Positions 46,263 to 62,755 are shown, numbered from the stretch's first letter. The stretch is DNA of 64,000 nucleotides from Turritopsis dohrnii (GCA_027922465.2 BQMF02000212.1:587240-651239); one strand, 5' to 3'. Made by a program: numbers and translations. Notes: a model not told the origin generated them from the letters alone.

Positions 46263-49200
46263 TATCGTCGCATGAAAATAAAAGAGCCGTAACTCCATTT
46301 TTTGTGAAATTAAACAGACGCATGAGGCATGTTTGTGGGGTTATATTTTGCAATAAAAAGGCCGTAACTCCATGATTTTGGTGTTCTGTTTGAGTATATT
46401 AGCATAAACTTGAAATTTTATGGTCTGCATATAATCTAATCTCACAGAGAAAAAAAGCCTTATGTCCATATGGTTCAGAACAAAAAAGCCGTAACTCCAT
46501 AATTTGAGCCTGAATGGGAGTTACGGCTTTTTTTCATAAATATTTTTGAAATTTTTATACACTTACTGCAGGTTTAAAACATTACTTTTACAACAAGTTT
46601 TGAACTAATTTGAATGTTTTGAGCCATTTTGAATGTATTTTTGTCATTCTCTCTGCTAGATTGTTTTGGTGAAAGTTATGTCTGAATAAATCGAACGAAC
46701 ACCAATGCATTGTCTTCACTTTTTCCATAGAAAGACAAAAATTGGAAGTTAGACAAACAAGGCAATGAACGTTGAGGGAATATCTGTATAGAAGAAATGT
46801 CAGGAATTCAAAGCTATAATTCTAAATCTAGTAGCAACTCAAAGTTTCTACAACTAATCTAAATTATGAAGTTTTGAATGGGTACTGTAGTTCCAATTAG
46901 TTTCAGTATAGATAATAAAATTTGTTCTCCATTCAATGATATTATAGTTTTAAGTTCTTTTCAGGGATAACACTGTTTAAGGTTGAGCTTAAAAAATCTA
47001 CAACTTGTTTTTGTCAGTTAGATCTCATTGATTGACATGTCAGTGATTTTTGCACCCTTTACAACCAGCTCGTCAAAGAGCTCAACACTGCACACATTAT
47101 CGATTTAAAATTTGCTTGTATATGCTTAATAAAATTATTTCCTTGTTTGTTAAAAATGGTGTCTATTTTCAATAAAAATGCTTTTTTTTATTTTTTATTT
47201 ATTTATTTTTTTAATGGGTTGCTCCCTGCAATGCCAAAGCTACTACTAGGCAGAGAGCTACAAGATGAGAAAAGGAAGAAGAGTTATAAAGACAGATGAG
47301 AAAGATGAGAAAAGGAAAAAGAGTTATAAAGACAGATGAGAAAAGGAAGAAGAGTTATAAAGACAGAGCAAGGTGGCGGTTAACCTTGGATTTAAAAGAT
47401 TGTAGATCATAATCAGCAGGAAAACAACTATGAGGGAGAGAATTCCAGAGGCGAGCAGTCCGAGGGAAAAAGCTAGATGAATAAAAGTTCTTATGGCATG
47501 TTGGGACTTGAACGAGTGACCTGAGACGAGTGTTCCGAGAGAAAGTCTTAGGAGAATGGGTTAGTTGATGCAAGTCATCCGAACAATGCCCATGAAAGTA
47601 TTTATAGACAAGAGACAGGGAAGCAACATTTCTCCGATGTGAGAGGGGTGAAGATTAGCACAAAGATCAGGGCCAACTAAGTTAACTAAGCGCTTCGGAA
47701 TCGAAAAGATGAAGACAATGAGCAGGGGCTCCAGTCCAAAGGTGGCAGCAGTACTCAAGACAAGGGCGAATAGTGGCCTTGTAAATGATATGTAAATGAT
47801 AGATTCAGCTGAAAGTAAGTGACGGACCCGAAAAAGTTTGCCAACCTTCATAGCAGCAGATTTAGCAATGGACTCAATGTAAGAATTCCATGTGAAATTC
47901 TTTAAAGACGAACATGAACATGAGATGACTCTACAAGCTCACTTTCGTTCATAAGAACAGAAGGAATTACAGGGTCCCTGAAGCGATTAATAGAGAGAAG
48001 CTTAGTTTTCGAAGCATTGAAGCCAACCATTTCTGACCCCATTCAACTACTGTCTTAAGATCGTCCTCCAACTCAGCAGCCATTTCAATCTTATCAAACA
48101 AGTCCTTAGTCCTTTCAAGAGACGAGTAAAGAGTAGTGTGGTCAGCGTAGATAGCAAGTTTACAGAGAATACAATCTGGAAGGTCGTTGATGAAAATGAG
48201 AAAGAGGGTTGGACCAAGAGCAGAACCTTGAGGCACCCTTGAATTAATAGAGTAAGAAGAAGACGAATTACCATTGAAAACTACCTTAATACTCCTGCCA
48301 CTAAGAAAGGACTTAATAAGTTTCAAGAGTGAACCAGAAATGACATAAGACTTCAACTTGTGAAGAAGGCTACAATGCCAAACCTTGTGGAATGCCTTAG
48401 AGATGTCAAGAGCAATAGCTCGTGTCTCACCACAAGCATTGAGGAACTGACATACACGCTCCGATAGATACGCCAGAAATCACGAGACCCAATAGATTCA
48501 GATATAAGCCGATGATGGACCAGATTTCGTTAGAAGCGTTTAGCCTCCTCAATGACTTTTTTACAGTCGTTGCGAGCTCTAGTGAAAAGACGCCTGTTGT
48601 CCTCACTACTACAACATTGATAACGATGCAAAAAAATGATTGCGATGGGCGATTGCAGCAGAAATGGCAGGAGAGAACCAAGGGTTAGAGTGAGGTTTAA
48701 CCTGATATTTACGAGAAGGAAAAAATTCATCAATATCAACCTCAAGCCAAGAAGAGATCTCCACTGCACACCTCTCTGCATCACAGGCACAGATATGATC
48801 AACCGGCAGGTCACGAATCAGATCTCAAAAGCTGTCCCAGTCACCACGATGGTATGAATAAAGTTTGCGATGAATAGGTGGATCGTGTGGGCAAGCGGAA
48901 TTAAAGCCAAGCTACATTAACAAAAGAATGATCAGAATTACTTAAAGGAGCAGATGTTGATGTTTCGCAAATGTTTGGGTTTGACGAAAGGAATAGGTCA
49001 AGTAAAGAAGGCTCCTGATCAGCTCGATCAGGTACGTGAGTGGGAGAGTTCACAAGCTGAGTAAGAGAGTGAGAGATAGCAAAGTTGAAAGTGTCAATGC
49101 CAGATAGGGAGGTAGTGTGTGAGAAAGGTAAACCAGTCAGCATGATGGATATTGAAATCACTGAACACATAGATATTAGCAGAAGGGTGAGTTATGAGAG

Positions 49201-50370
49201 CTTTATCAATATTTTCCGAGATAGAATTGATGACGCTGCACAACTGAGAAGATGGGGAACGATACACAAAGAAAAGATAACTAGTTGAATGCAAGAGAGA
49301 AAGACGTAGACAGATGAAAGAATCGTCAGGAGATTCGAGATTCAATTGACGACTGACAGGAAGACAGTCACGAACATAGATACCAAGCCTGTGCATAAGA
49401 ATAGATTAGTCCTTGCGATTAATAGGAAGATAGCCAGGTACATCGAAGTCAGAAGAGCTAATAGAAGGGTTAAGATTAATTTCACATATAGCAAGAATGT
49501 CATGAGATGAGTTGGCTAGAAAAGATTCCAAATAAGAGAAGTTCCCACGAAGCCCACGAATATTAGAGAAGGAAAGTAAGAAAGTGGTTGGTGATTTAAA
49601 TTTACTAGAATTTGCCATTTTTTTTCATAATGAGGAGAAAGAAATCCAAAGTTGTTTTGGCTGAAGAACTTGTGCTAGAGGATCATTTCAATATAGGTTT
49701 GCTGTTAGCTATGAACCTATTGTCATAACAAAAGCAATGTTGTGGCCTCTATGGATGCAAACCGTTACAGCTGCAGGGCGCCATCCAAGCGCAACTTGGC
49801 ACTACTACTGCAACGCCATCTTTTGACTGTTGATAGAGCAGCCTCTCTAAGTAGCTAGCAAAGAGTTCGGGCTCATGTACTACCAGTCGGCAAAGTAGCA
49901 ATCAGTTAAAACTACTATCCTTACACCCTCAATATAGATAACTAAGAAGCAGTATTGAAAATAGACACAAGCATTTTGTCAGACAGTCAAGCGCAACAAG
50001 GAGACCGGTGTTCATCATCCTAGAGTAGAGATAGCACTGCAAGCAGCATATCTACACTAATAGACGAAGTAGGGGTACTAGACCGAGTGGTATTTCTACC
50101 TGCCCCTAAACTGTAAGTCCGGCTTGTTACCACAGAATTTCAATGCAAAATAGCCGTAAGTCCAAATCAAGAGATTTAGACTGCTATAGAAGGTTAAAAG
50201 CTACTATAAACTTATGCACTATAAAGAGTCTCATTCAACCTAGAAACTAGGAAAAAACAAAAGTTTGGTTCTTTTTCCTCCAAAATTTATTGAGAACTCA
50301 AATCTTTAAAGTTGATTTTCTCAAAACAAACAAAATGGAGTTACGGCTCTTTTATTTTCATGCGACGATA
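46263..50370. mobile_element. TA-duplicating element with GCCGTAACTCCAT repeats
   Basis: Roughly 36-bp perfect inverted ends starting TATCGTCGCATGAAAATAAA and including AGAGCCGTAACTCCAT. AAAAAGCCGTAACTCCAT boxes repeat at 46362, 46485 and (inverted) 46507. TA flanks. A minus-strand LINE occupies much of its interior. No transposase seen. Confidence 0.78.
47185..49620 (-). pseudogene. LINE (CR1/Jockey-like) with endonuclease and RT, broken
   Basis: Minus strand. From 49618: LLSFSNIRGLRGNFSYLESFL, ILAICEINLNP (AP endonuclease start), then at 49396 GIYVRD, FVYRSPSS, VFSDFNIHHADW (catalytic endonuclease motifs). Next are RT motifs around 48356-47967 with VPQGSALGPTLF, LIFINDLPD and LAIYADHTTLYS, where the second catalytic Asp of YADD is His. 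It ends with a RLWNSLPHSCFPADYDL tail near 47420. Frames change several times, and the 3' end runs into a T-rich tract (47184-47216, the poly-A tail on minus). It is inactive. The 5' end beyond 49620 could extend to about 49960. Confidence 0.88.
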
Positions 50371-52145
50371 TATACTTCATAGTAAACTATGTTTCTGTTG
50401 TTGAATTAAACAACTATCCAGAGAAGCACACTTGACCAGCACTCTTTCAATTTCAAGATTTGTCTCAATCCTCTGCGTATTAAAACATATATACGTAATT
50501 GGTTTTCTGAACTTCTTCTTGGATATACAACATCATATTATTTACTTGCTGTTTTTGTATGTACTCTTTGAATTAAATGGTTGAACTGGTTGTTCTCCAC
50601 ATGAAAAGGGTTTCCTTTTATGGGTGTATTATCATCGTGCTTTCAGTTCAGTTGGGCTACATAAATAAATCTTCACCCTGACTATTGATAATGAATTTTC
50701 ACCTTTGCACTGAAATCACAGCTTCAATGGTTTGTTGTTCCAAGCATTTAACTACCAATCATCATAAATAACACATTATTGTTTTCAACAAAAACAAAAC
50801 ATCATCAATATCAGATGTTTTTCTGTTTTTTACATGTTCATTCAAAAGTTTTACAAAACTTTTTAAGAAATAAAACGATTTCTTTCCATCATTTAACGTT
50901 TTATCTATTGAATCATTTTAGAAGTTTGCAGAAAAAAGCAAAGTCTTCCAAAGCCCATCTGCACTGATTAAAAAAAATGGCGTACTACTTCACGGTACAC
51001 TAGCCTCTATTCTTATCTACTATGGGTAGCCGAAAATTCAATACTGAACCGCGGCTATAAAAGTGAACAAAAAGGAGAAGGGGAAGGAAATGCCGGTTTT
51101 AACACATATTTCGCCCTATGGGGAAATATATAAAAAGTCTCTCACAATAGAAATAGGCAAATAGGGAAAACTAAAGTTGCTACGAAACCCCTTGGCAATT
51201 GCCGAGTGCCGAGGCGAATTTCAATGACTGCTGTAAGTTGTAGTAGTTTGTATATTTTTGAAATGACTATAAATGGAGGCTCAGAGTTATTTTATTTAAT
51301 ATACAACTCGTTTAGTTGCTTTTGATTTGTTGTCTTCTGTTGTTCTGCTGTCATGTTTGCATTTACTTGCTACTTCTCTATCCTATACTTTTTGTGCAGC
51401 AAATATGCAAATGTGACACAGTTTGTATCAACCTTGTAAATCCCATTCCTATAATTTTAGTACCCCAACAAAATTTTTAGCAACAAAAGGTACCAAATGT
51501 AGCAAGAATTTTTGCAGTCAAGGACTCATCATGTCGTAAGGTATATCAGACCAAAGAAATTTTCGTGAGGGATCCCTCTCCGTTAAGAAAGTCCTTCAAT
51601 ATCTCGAAATAAATCACAAAGTTATTTACTGTGCATGTCACTATTTTTTATGTTATTGGGTTTTAGAAGGGTACGAAAATTGAAGAAGTATTGTTTTTTT
51701 TCGTCCTCAAAACCTACATCACACTACCATTCTCAGATAGGTGATCAGTACCCATTTTTTGCCAATAATAGGATGGTTGGAGGTCTGACTGACTCCAACG
51801 CACAGAAATGGTAGCCGTACGTAAACAACCGAGGGTGAGTCAGCGAAAAATAATAGAGATCTGGAACGGAACAATAGTAGTAATGGAAATAAAATTTCTT
51901 TGCTATTTTCACAACTGCAGCTATTTACCACTCTACATACAATGTTCTAAAAATATATCAATCATAAAAAATAATTCTGAGTTATTTACATATATGTCAG
52001 CAATATCTTCTTGAATGTTGTGATATCACGTTGCCATGGAGATCATGTGCAGAATATCAATATCTCATGGCAATATCTCAGGAACGATAAATGATTTTTT
52101 GAAAATTCAAAAACTGTCTTCCAGCATTTTTTAAAGCTGTTTCAC

Positions 52146-52329
52146 TACCATTCACACTATATACAAATCAAATCACACAAATTTATGTTGAAATGATTGA
52201 TGAAAATGAGTCTAAAAAAAAAGCCATCACACTTAATTATTTCTGCTTTGATTTGTTTTTAATGTTTATTGTTTATATTTCTTTCTTCTTCCTAATAATT
52301 TATGCTTAGTATGCTTAGAACTATAAGGA
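52146..52329. promoter_or_regulatory. Short unique gap upstream of PSMG4-ADAT2
   Basis: Only about 185 bp separate the end of repeat unit 3 from the PSMG4 ATG. A TTTATGCTTAG string at 52300-52310 could be a splice acceptor for an upstream 5' UTR or spliced leader. The promoter lies either here or within the repeat. Confidence 0.35.
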
Positions 52330-52653
52330 ATGGAAGAAATTGTGTTTCAAGTACAGCTAACTGAAGGTGAAGCTTCTGTTAGGGTACTCAAATCAGATAA
52401 CTCGATATTCATTTGGATAGGTGATAACACCTTGCAATTTTCAAATTTGAATGTTGCATCCTGTAACAAGTTTTCAAAAGTGCCATCACATGTTGATTTG
52501 TTGGGAAATTCGAATAGCACACTGGCGCAGAAACTGACCAAGCGTTTGGAAAAGCAAGTTTTACTTAGTTATAACCTAACACAAACCGATCAAGTGGAAC
52601 AGACCTTTACAGAAGACTTGGTTTTAAAGGAAATTATTCACAGACTTCAATGA
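52330..52653 (+). CDS. PSMG4: Proteasome assembly chaperone 4 (PSMG4)
   Basis: 107 residues, intron-free. PSMG4 pairs with PSMG3 and helps assemble the alpha ring of the 20S proteasome in the cytosol. Recognised by SIFIWIGDNTLQFSNLNVA, matching the FLWVG...LxNLAVA core, then HVDLLGNSNSTLAQKLTKR (human has LLGDTSDTT..LAQRLARK) and the KQVLLSYNL stretch (human KQVFVSYNL). Slightly shorter than human (123). No polyadenylation signal precedes the next gene, ADAT2, whose ATG is 25 nt downstream; the pair is probably cotranscribed. Confidence 0.88.
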   Translation: MEEIVFQVQLTEGEASVRVLKSDNSIFIWIGDNTLQFSNLNVASCNKFSKVPSHVDLLGNSNSTLAQKLTKRLEKQVLLSYNLTQTDQVEQTFTEDLVLKEIIHRLQ

Positions 52654-52666
52654 TTTTTATTGATAA

Positions 52667-53413
<747 letters not shown>

Positions 53414-53512
53414 TATTTGTCATTACAGAGGAATTTGAAAGAATTCTTATTGCCTTAGCTATTATTACATTGTTTGTGATTTTGAAAATTTATGACCTAT
53501 TTGTCTTCATAC

Positions 53513-53518
53513 AATAAA
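53513..53518 (+). terminator. Polyadenylation signal of the PSMG4-ADAT2 unit
   Basis: AATAAA 100 nt after the ADAT2 stop; it is the only such signal downstream of the pair before 53.6 kb. Confidence 0.6.
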
Positions 53519-55184
53519 ATACAAGAAAAGATCAGCATCTGTGAATAACCGCTAGGAGGCTTCAATTTTTTACAACCAGCCATTTTGTGCAGTTTTTATC
53601 AAATAAAAATGCGAGGGGAAGTTCAGTGATCACTAAAAATAGAAAATTGCTTTAATGAAGGTGGTTGATAAGCATAGGTTTGTTCTAAGGAAATTGTTTA
53701 TAAAAAAGGCAAAAATAAATTAGGTTTTTCAGGCTTTTTCGTAATTTCTTTGGTGTATCCTTAAGAAGATTGTAAAGGTCGCACCAATCTGAGAAATTGA
53801 CATCGTAGCATACCTAGCAGTTGAAGTCTTGCAAAGAAGTGTTGTAATTTTATTGATCAATTGAAAAATGTTTGATCACCCAATTATTTCTGAAGAGGTA
53901 TTTATCATATAGAAAAGAACTGACATTTTGTGTTTGTATAATGGAGACCATTGAGTCTTCAGTTTCATTTTAACGGGAAACTTACCAAAAAGAACTTTAT
54001 CTTTATGAGTTTAATGCCAAGGAGATGACATTTTTCACTAATGTAATTATTGACACATCACCCCACTTTTTAATTATTATTTGATTCAAACATATTGAAA
54101 GAATTGTCTGTTAATGTTATTTTTATTCAGTGTTTAACTTTACTCCCATGACAGAAAATCTTTTGTTTGTTAACATCTTTAGGAGTAAATTTGGTAAGTA
54201 TATACTTTAGTAGATTTAACAACCTATATATTTATTGTTTAACATTTTAGCAAAATATATGAGTAGTTACTGTGTATTTTCTTCACACTGGTTAAAACAT
54301 CAACATTAATGAAATGAATTTCCTTATTCTTAATAGCTCAACCTTTGAATACTCTTTTGTCGTTTAAAAAGAAGTACTATGGCTTTGTTTTTTCTGATTT
54401 TAGAAGTTATTTGTGAGCATTGGTCTTCTGATTAAGTTACATTTGTAGTGTTGCGGTTTCTATCAGTTATGCTTTCCATTTTAGAATCTCCAAAGAACAT
54501 TTCAAGAATCCTGATCTTTGTCCTGTAATTTAATTTCGCAATTACAGTTTGTTCCAGTACAAAAAGCAGGTAAGAACATTTTTAATAGCCTTTTATAATC
54601 TAAAATTAATGATTAAGTCGGTTTTGTGAACTTCTACATAAATCATATGAAGTTAGGAAGTGCAAAACAGATAGCTAGTTAATGTTTCAGCTCCTTTGAA
54701 ACTTAGTGTTGCTACCAAGAACGAGTCCCCCTATTCTAAAGTAACAACAGGAAAATTTTGTGCAATAAAGTGACAACAAAACTTCAAACTCTGAACCAGA
54801 TGTCAGATGAATTTAGACCTTGATAATGTCTGAAGATTGGATGCTGCCTTCTGTAACAAGTCTGATTAAAGTTTCTTTTTCGTGTGAAGTAACTCATAGA
54901 CTTAATTTTAACGCATTGAGGTTGGACCCCTCTCATCACAATGCAATCCAACAACTTTTTATTAGTTAAAAATCAAAAATTCTCAATTTAAAGAGAAGGA
55001 ATAAATAAATAATTAATGCAACATCTTTTCAAGGTTATTTTTAAAGAAATCTAAAATGGTTGAGCTCTTTTCATTAATATCACACATTAATAATTGTGTT
55101 TTTATCAATATTTCAAAAGGAAATATGTGTCCAATGAATGGAATGTGAATTTGACACCTGTCACTTAATTATTTATTAATAGTC
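53519..55184 (+). other. Intergenic region and possible 5' UTR exons of carbonic anhydrase
   Basis: No coding gene. A good donor (TTG|GTAAGT) is at 54194. A 22-nt segment bounded by ATTACAG and GTAAGA is at 54548-54569. An AG acceptor (TTATTAATAG) ends at 55182, two bases before the carbonic anhydrase ATG. This would place introns in the 5' UTR only. Inference from splice-site patterns. Confidence 0.4.
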
Positions 55185-56213
55185 ATGGCTTTTGTTACAC
55201 GAAACCTTATCAGCTTGCAACAGCGATGTCGCCAATTGGCTTTCAACTACATGAAGTGTGTACCATCAATGTATTACAGTTCTTTATATGGTAATCAACA
55301 TTCTTCTGTCATGTTACATGCTATGAAGGAACCACCAAAGAAATGCTATTCTACAGTCAACCCCCCTTACTGGGATTACACACGTGATTTTGGGCCAGCG
55401 GAATGGCCAGAAAAATGGGAAGTTGGAGAGAGGCAGTCACCGATCGACATATTAACAAAGTTAGCTGTCCACGATCCATCTTTGGAACAGTATGTAATTG
55501 ATGAAACACCTGTTCTGTTGAATTTGAAAAACTTTGGGTTAAATGTAACAATTACACCTACATCAGATACAGAAATATTACTCAAGGGAGGTGCATTGAA
55601 AGATCACGTGTATCAATTTCGTGAGTTTCACTTTCATTGGGGAAACATCAACAGCTGTGGATGTGAACATACATTGAATGGATGCAGATTTTCGGCTGAA
55701 CTACACATTGTTCATTGGAACCGTAATTTGTTTCAAACTGAAAATGCTGCTATATCTGGTAAAGATGGTCTGGCTGTTCTTGGTGTGTTCCTGGAAGCTC
55801 AAAGCGACTTTGAAGACAATGTTGCTCTGAACAATCTTCTGGAAATGTTTGGGAAGGTGCCATACAAAGACGACTCGTTCAACTCGCAATCTGCCTTCAC
55901 TCCTTATTCTCTTCTCCCAGCAAACAAACATGACTATTTTACATACCTTGGATCCCTTACGACACCTCCCTTGACGGAAAATGTGACTTGGACTGTTTTT
56001 CGTGAGCCACTGAAGATATCGACCAATCAACTTAATAAATTCAATGCCTTGCATGCTGTTACTGAAGTAGAGAAAAGTCAAACGCATACAACAGATTTTT
56101 TTGTTCGAGAAAACAACAATATACCTCAACCACCAACAATCACCAATAATTATCGCCCAACTCAGCCATTGCACGGCCGTGTTGTTCGTTCATCTTTTAT
56201 TGCTAACCATTGA
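55185..56213 (+). CDS. Alpha carbonic anhydrase, probably mitochondrial
   Basis: Interconverts CO2 and bicarbonate. 342 residues in a single exon. The N terminus (about 1-55: MAFVTRNLISLQQRCRQLAF...) is rich in Arg/Ser/Tyr and lacks acids, fitting a mitochondrial targeting peptide as in CA5. The catalytic domain follows: YWDYTRDFGPAEW, QSPIDIL, zinc ligands His149 and His151 in FHFHWG and His174 in ELHIVHWN, and GSLTTPPL (257-264) with the catalytic Thr. The C-terminal NYRPTQPL...VVRSSF motif is standard. At the proton-shuttle position (His64 of CA2) the alignment NGHAFNV versus NFGLNV puts Phe117, comparable to Tyr64 of CA5. Intron-free coding is unusual for an animal alpha-CA; it could be a retrocopy or an old intron loss. 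Confidence 0.93.
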   Translation: MAFVTRNLISLQQRCRQLAFNYMKCVPSMYYSSLYGNQHSSVMLHAMKEPPKKCYSTVNPPYWDYTRDFGPAEWPEKWEVGERQSPIDILTKLAVHDPSLEQYVIDETPVLLNLKNFGLNVTITPTSDTEILLKGGALKDHVYQFREFHFHWGNINSCGCEHTLNGCRFSAELHIVHWNRNLFQTENAAISGKDGLAVLGVFLEAQSDFEDNVALNNLLEMFGKVPYKDDSFNSQSAFTPYSLLPANKHDYFTYLGSLTTPPLTENVTWTVFREPLKISTNQLNKFNALHAVTEVEKSQTHTTDFFVRENNNIPQPPTITNNYRPTQPLHGRVVRSSFIANH

Positions 56214-56531
56214 AATTCATCATGTCTTTAGGGCTATACAAATTGATTTTCAGAGACCGAATTAATCAGGAGTGAGTATTTTGAATTTGCATTTCATATC
56301 AAATACTCATATAATCCTTTAATTATAATTGTAATTATTATTATTGACCAAAATTTATTTTCACACAAATTATTAGATTCGCATTTTAACATTTTGTTGC
56401 AATGATTCAAAACAGTTGAGTTTAGAAATTTGTTTGTGAGATTCAAGTTTTGGTGGTTTATGAAATCTGATAAAGTTATTGATCATTAACCAACAATTTC
56501 ATACATAAGTTATAACTTGCCATTATTCATT

Positions 56532-56605
56532 TGGATAAATAAAAGACGTATTAATTAAAAATTTTTAATAAATACAATTTTTAAAAATACGTCTTTTATT
56601 ATCCA
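56532..56605. repeat. Hairpin containing the probable carbonic anhydrase poly(A) signal
   Basis: Inverted arms TGGATAAATAAAAGACGTAT and ATACGTCTTTTATTATCCA flank an AT-rich loop. AATAAA at 56538-56543 lies in the left arm, 325 nt after the stop. Probably a short MITE. Confidence 0.65.
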
Positions 56606-58555
56606 ATTTCATACATGTACGTTCAGTGCTATACGTTTTGTGCCTTTTCTGGTCTGTACATTTTTGTACCTAACATCTTTTTTCACTTTATCCAATCAGA
56701 GGCTCTTACTCTTATGTCTTTTAACAACAGGAAACAGGAAGCAACACTAAATTTTGTATTGGTTTTCGGAATTGATCACCTAATATCATTATCTATAGTA
56801 GACATCCATCCAACGAAGAAATGACTTTACTTAGCCTTAAAGCTTCACTTTGAGCACGTTTTGCCTTCATCAACCATATTACCTACTAACATTGACCTTT
56901 TGTGAAAATTCAAAGATTGAGTCTAGTTAAAATTTTAGTATGTCCTGTTTAGAATTTTAGTGATTTAGGGCAGCCCAATGCAACTCTGTGTTTGTAAATT
57001 TTGGCAATATTTGATCTTGCAGAAATAGCTGCTTTCTCACAATTCTTTCAGTGTTAAAAGTATTAACTAGCACCTTTTCCAACTTTTTCCAATTCTGTTG
57101 CCTGTTCTCACAAGTGAATTGCTACGATCACAAACTCTTTTTCTTGAATCTGACTGAAACAGTTCACATATCACAACGAGCCCAAATTTTTGTCACTTCT
57201 GCAGCACAAACAAAGTCCAAGCATTTAATTAGTTAAACTTTCTGCATTTTAAATAAATCGAAACAGTTTTCACTTTATGCATTTTTTCACCACCCACATA
57301 ACAAAAGTATTCTTTTATTTGTGCAAACCAAAGAACTACTTTTGAGTGTTTCTTGGTGAAGCTGATTATACCTTAATAATATTTATGAATATCCTTGATG
57401 ATCGATATTTTCTGTATGATAGTTACTCTTTGTTTCGCAAATATTACTTACACCCTAAGATTATGTGTCATATTTTTTCCCTCCATTATATCCAAGGGTT
57501 CTGTGTAATTTGTATAAAATACTTTGAACTAATTTCTTTGGTATATTTTAGTTCAATGAGTCTTCATGATCATAATACACTGTCATTTTATCATCAACTG
57601 TAATAAATATTCTAATCACAAAAATACACTGCTATGTCACAAAAACAAATTGATCAGTTTTGTCTGTAAAGCCTGGTTCAGACCTGACGATTACGACGAT
57701 TAAAATTTAGTGTAATCGTCGTAATTGTCTTATGTGAACACTTTTGTTATCGTCGTAATCAAAATATCAAGTGTTGAGAGTGTTCACACCTGGCGATTAG
57801 GGATTGCGACGATTCATTTTTATTTTAATCGTCGTCATCGTCAGGTCTGAACCAGGTTAACTGCTAAAAATTTGTTTTATAAAAAGTGATTTGTGGGATG
57901 TGTCCCAAATTGCAATGAAGAGCATTTTCAATTTAGTGTATGTATTTCATTGAAAATGTATATTTCTATTTAAGTAAACTCTTTCGTAGTGATTCTTCAT
58001 TTTTTCATTGGGGAAGTTTATGTGGAAGAAAAGTTTTCTTAGTTATATTGGGGACGAAATGAAATGAAATCGGCAAACTTCAAAATTGAATTGAAAAAGG
58101 GTGGATGGTTAACTATCTTCAAAATAATAAACTGGATTTTTACTTATGTTATAAATTATGCAACACTGTTTTAAACTGAGACTTTTTAATTTCCTTTTTT
58201 TATTGATATTAATTGATAATTAGTCATAAAGCTATTTTTCTAAAAAGAATATAAAACCTAAACTTGTAAATGTAAACATTTGCTTAATCTTCATCCTGCA
58301 ATTGTGTTTCACTTTGGTTTTAACCGAAATTGTTTGACCATCCCCTGCATTAATGTTTACTTTGAGAAATAAATACCATTCATTCGTTTTCCTTTGCAAA
58401 GATTTCTTTCAGTTAACAGCTCAAATAGGTATTGTTTTCTGAACTGTCCCATCATGTTGAGCTATTAGGCAAAATTTATTTATTTTAGTGTGTTTTTTCG
58501 TTGAAGAAGTTAAAACTGCTGGTTCATTTTTAGTCAGAAATCAAACTTTTAGAGA
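56606..58555. other. Intergenic region before AK3
   Basis: Apart from the MITE at 57670, no gene is seen. A TTTTTAG acceptor at 58531 could join an upstream leader to the AK3 start. Confidence 0.4.
57670..57857. mobile_element. Harbinger-like MITE, TAA duplication
   Basis: Inverted ends A(G)CCTGGTTCAGACCTGACGA with TAA flanks. The interior is nearly filled by repeats of GATTACGACGATTAAAAT and its complement. 188 bp. Confidence 0.75.
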
Positions 58556-62206
<3,651 letters not shown>

Positions 62207-62249
62207 AGCTCGTAGAGAATAGACCAGAAAAAAAATTTAAAAATGAAAG

Positions 62250-62252
<3 letters not shown>

Positions 62253-62285
<33 letters not shown>
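62253..62285. repeat. 33-nt poly-G run in AK3 3' region
   Basis: Uninterrupted G run 47 nt after the AK3 stop codon, presumably in its 3' UTR. Confidence 0.85.
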
Positions 62286-62288
<3 letters not shown>

Positions 62289-62755
62289 TTTTATCATTTC
62301 GATTTTAATATATACATAAAAGGAATTGGGAGCTGATCAGGAAAACAGATATTATGAAGTTTATGTATTGTTGTATTCTCACAACTTTAGAGATGTTTTT
62401 TTCCTCGAATGTTGTTTCAAATGTCGAGACCAAACTATCCTACCCAACACAAATTTTCTCCTAACGATTTGTAGTGAAGCAAATCTTGTAATCAAGTAAT
62501 TACCTTCCAGCAATCAAGTGTTGGCGTATTTCTGGGGTTTTCTTATTCATTTGTGAGAATATCACTTTTGATCAGCTCTCACTACTGGCAAATTTTTTTA
62601 CGGGATTATTTTGAATTATTTGATGGGGAATTAACCTTGATTATATTTTTGTTGGGGTTTGTTAAATTTGGGGCAAATTTTGACAGGTTCTCATTTATAT
62701 AGACGTATTTACTTGATTCGAATTTCGTATGAAAATTTGGCTTCTTGGTTTTCTA

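Larger units (their letters stand above)
43705..51230. mobile_element. 7.5-kb hAT-like element with 5-bp duplication
   Basis: Inverted ends CAGTCATTGAAATTC flanked by CTGTA at 43700-43704 and 51231-51235. The empty site is readable in unit 1 at about 41660. Subterminal TGCCGAGGCAA/TTGCCTCGGCA boxes lie near both ends. Its interior is itself a nest (45345-46020, 46263-50370). No transposase gene of its own was recognised, so its size comes from secondary insertions. A 5-bp duplication is unusual for hAT. Confidence 0.85.
40518..52145. repeat. Tandem array of a ~1.29-kb unit, 2.2 copies, heavily interrupted
   Basis: The string GTCAGCGAAAAATAATAGAG starts units at 40518, 42268 and 51839. Removing the insertions, units 1 and 2 are each about 1285-1290 bp and nearly identical; unit 3 stops after about 300 bp at 52145. 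Unit 1 is broken by the 40661-41122 element, unit 2 by those at 42826-43582 and 43705-51230. Paired small open frames at 42148/51719 and 42237/51808 are just this repetition, not genes. Part of the unit recurs inverted and diverged near 30.3-30.6 kb. Confidence 0.85.
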
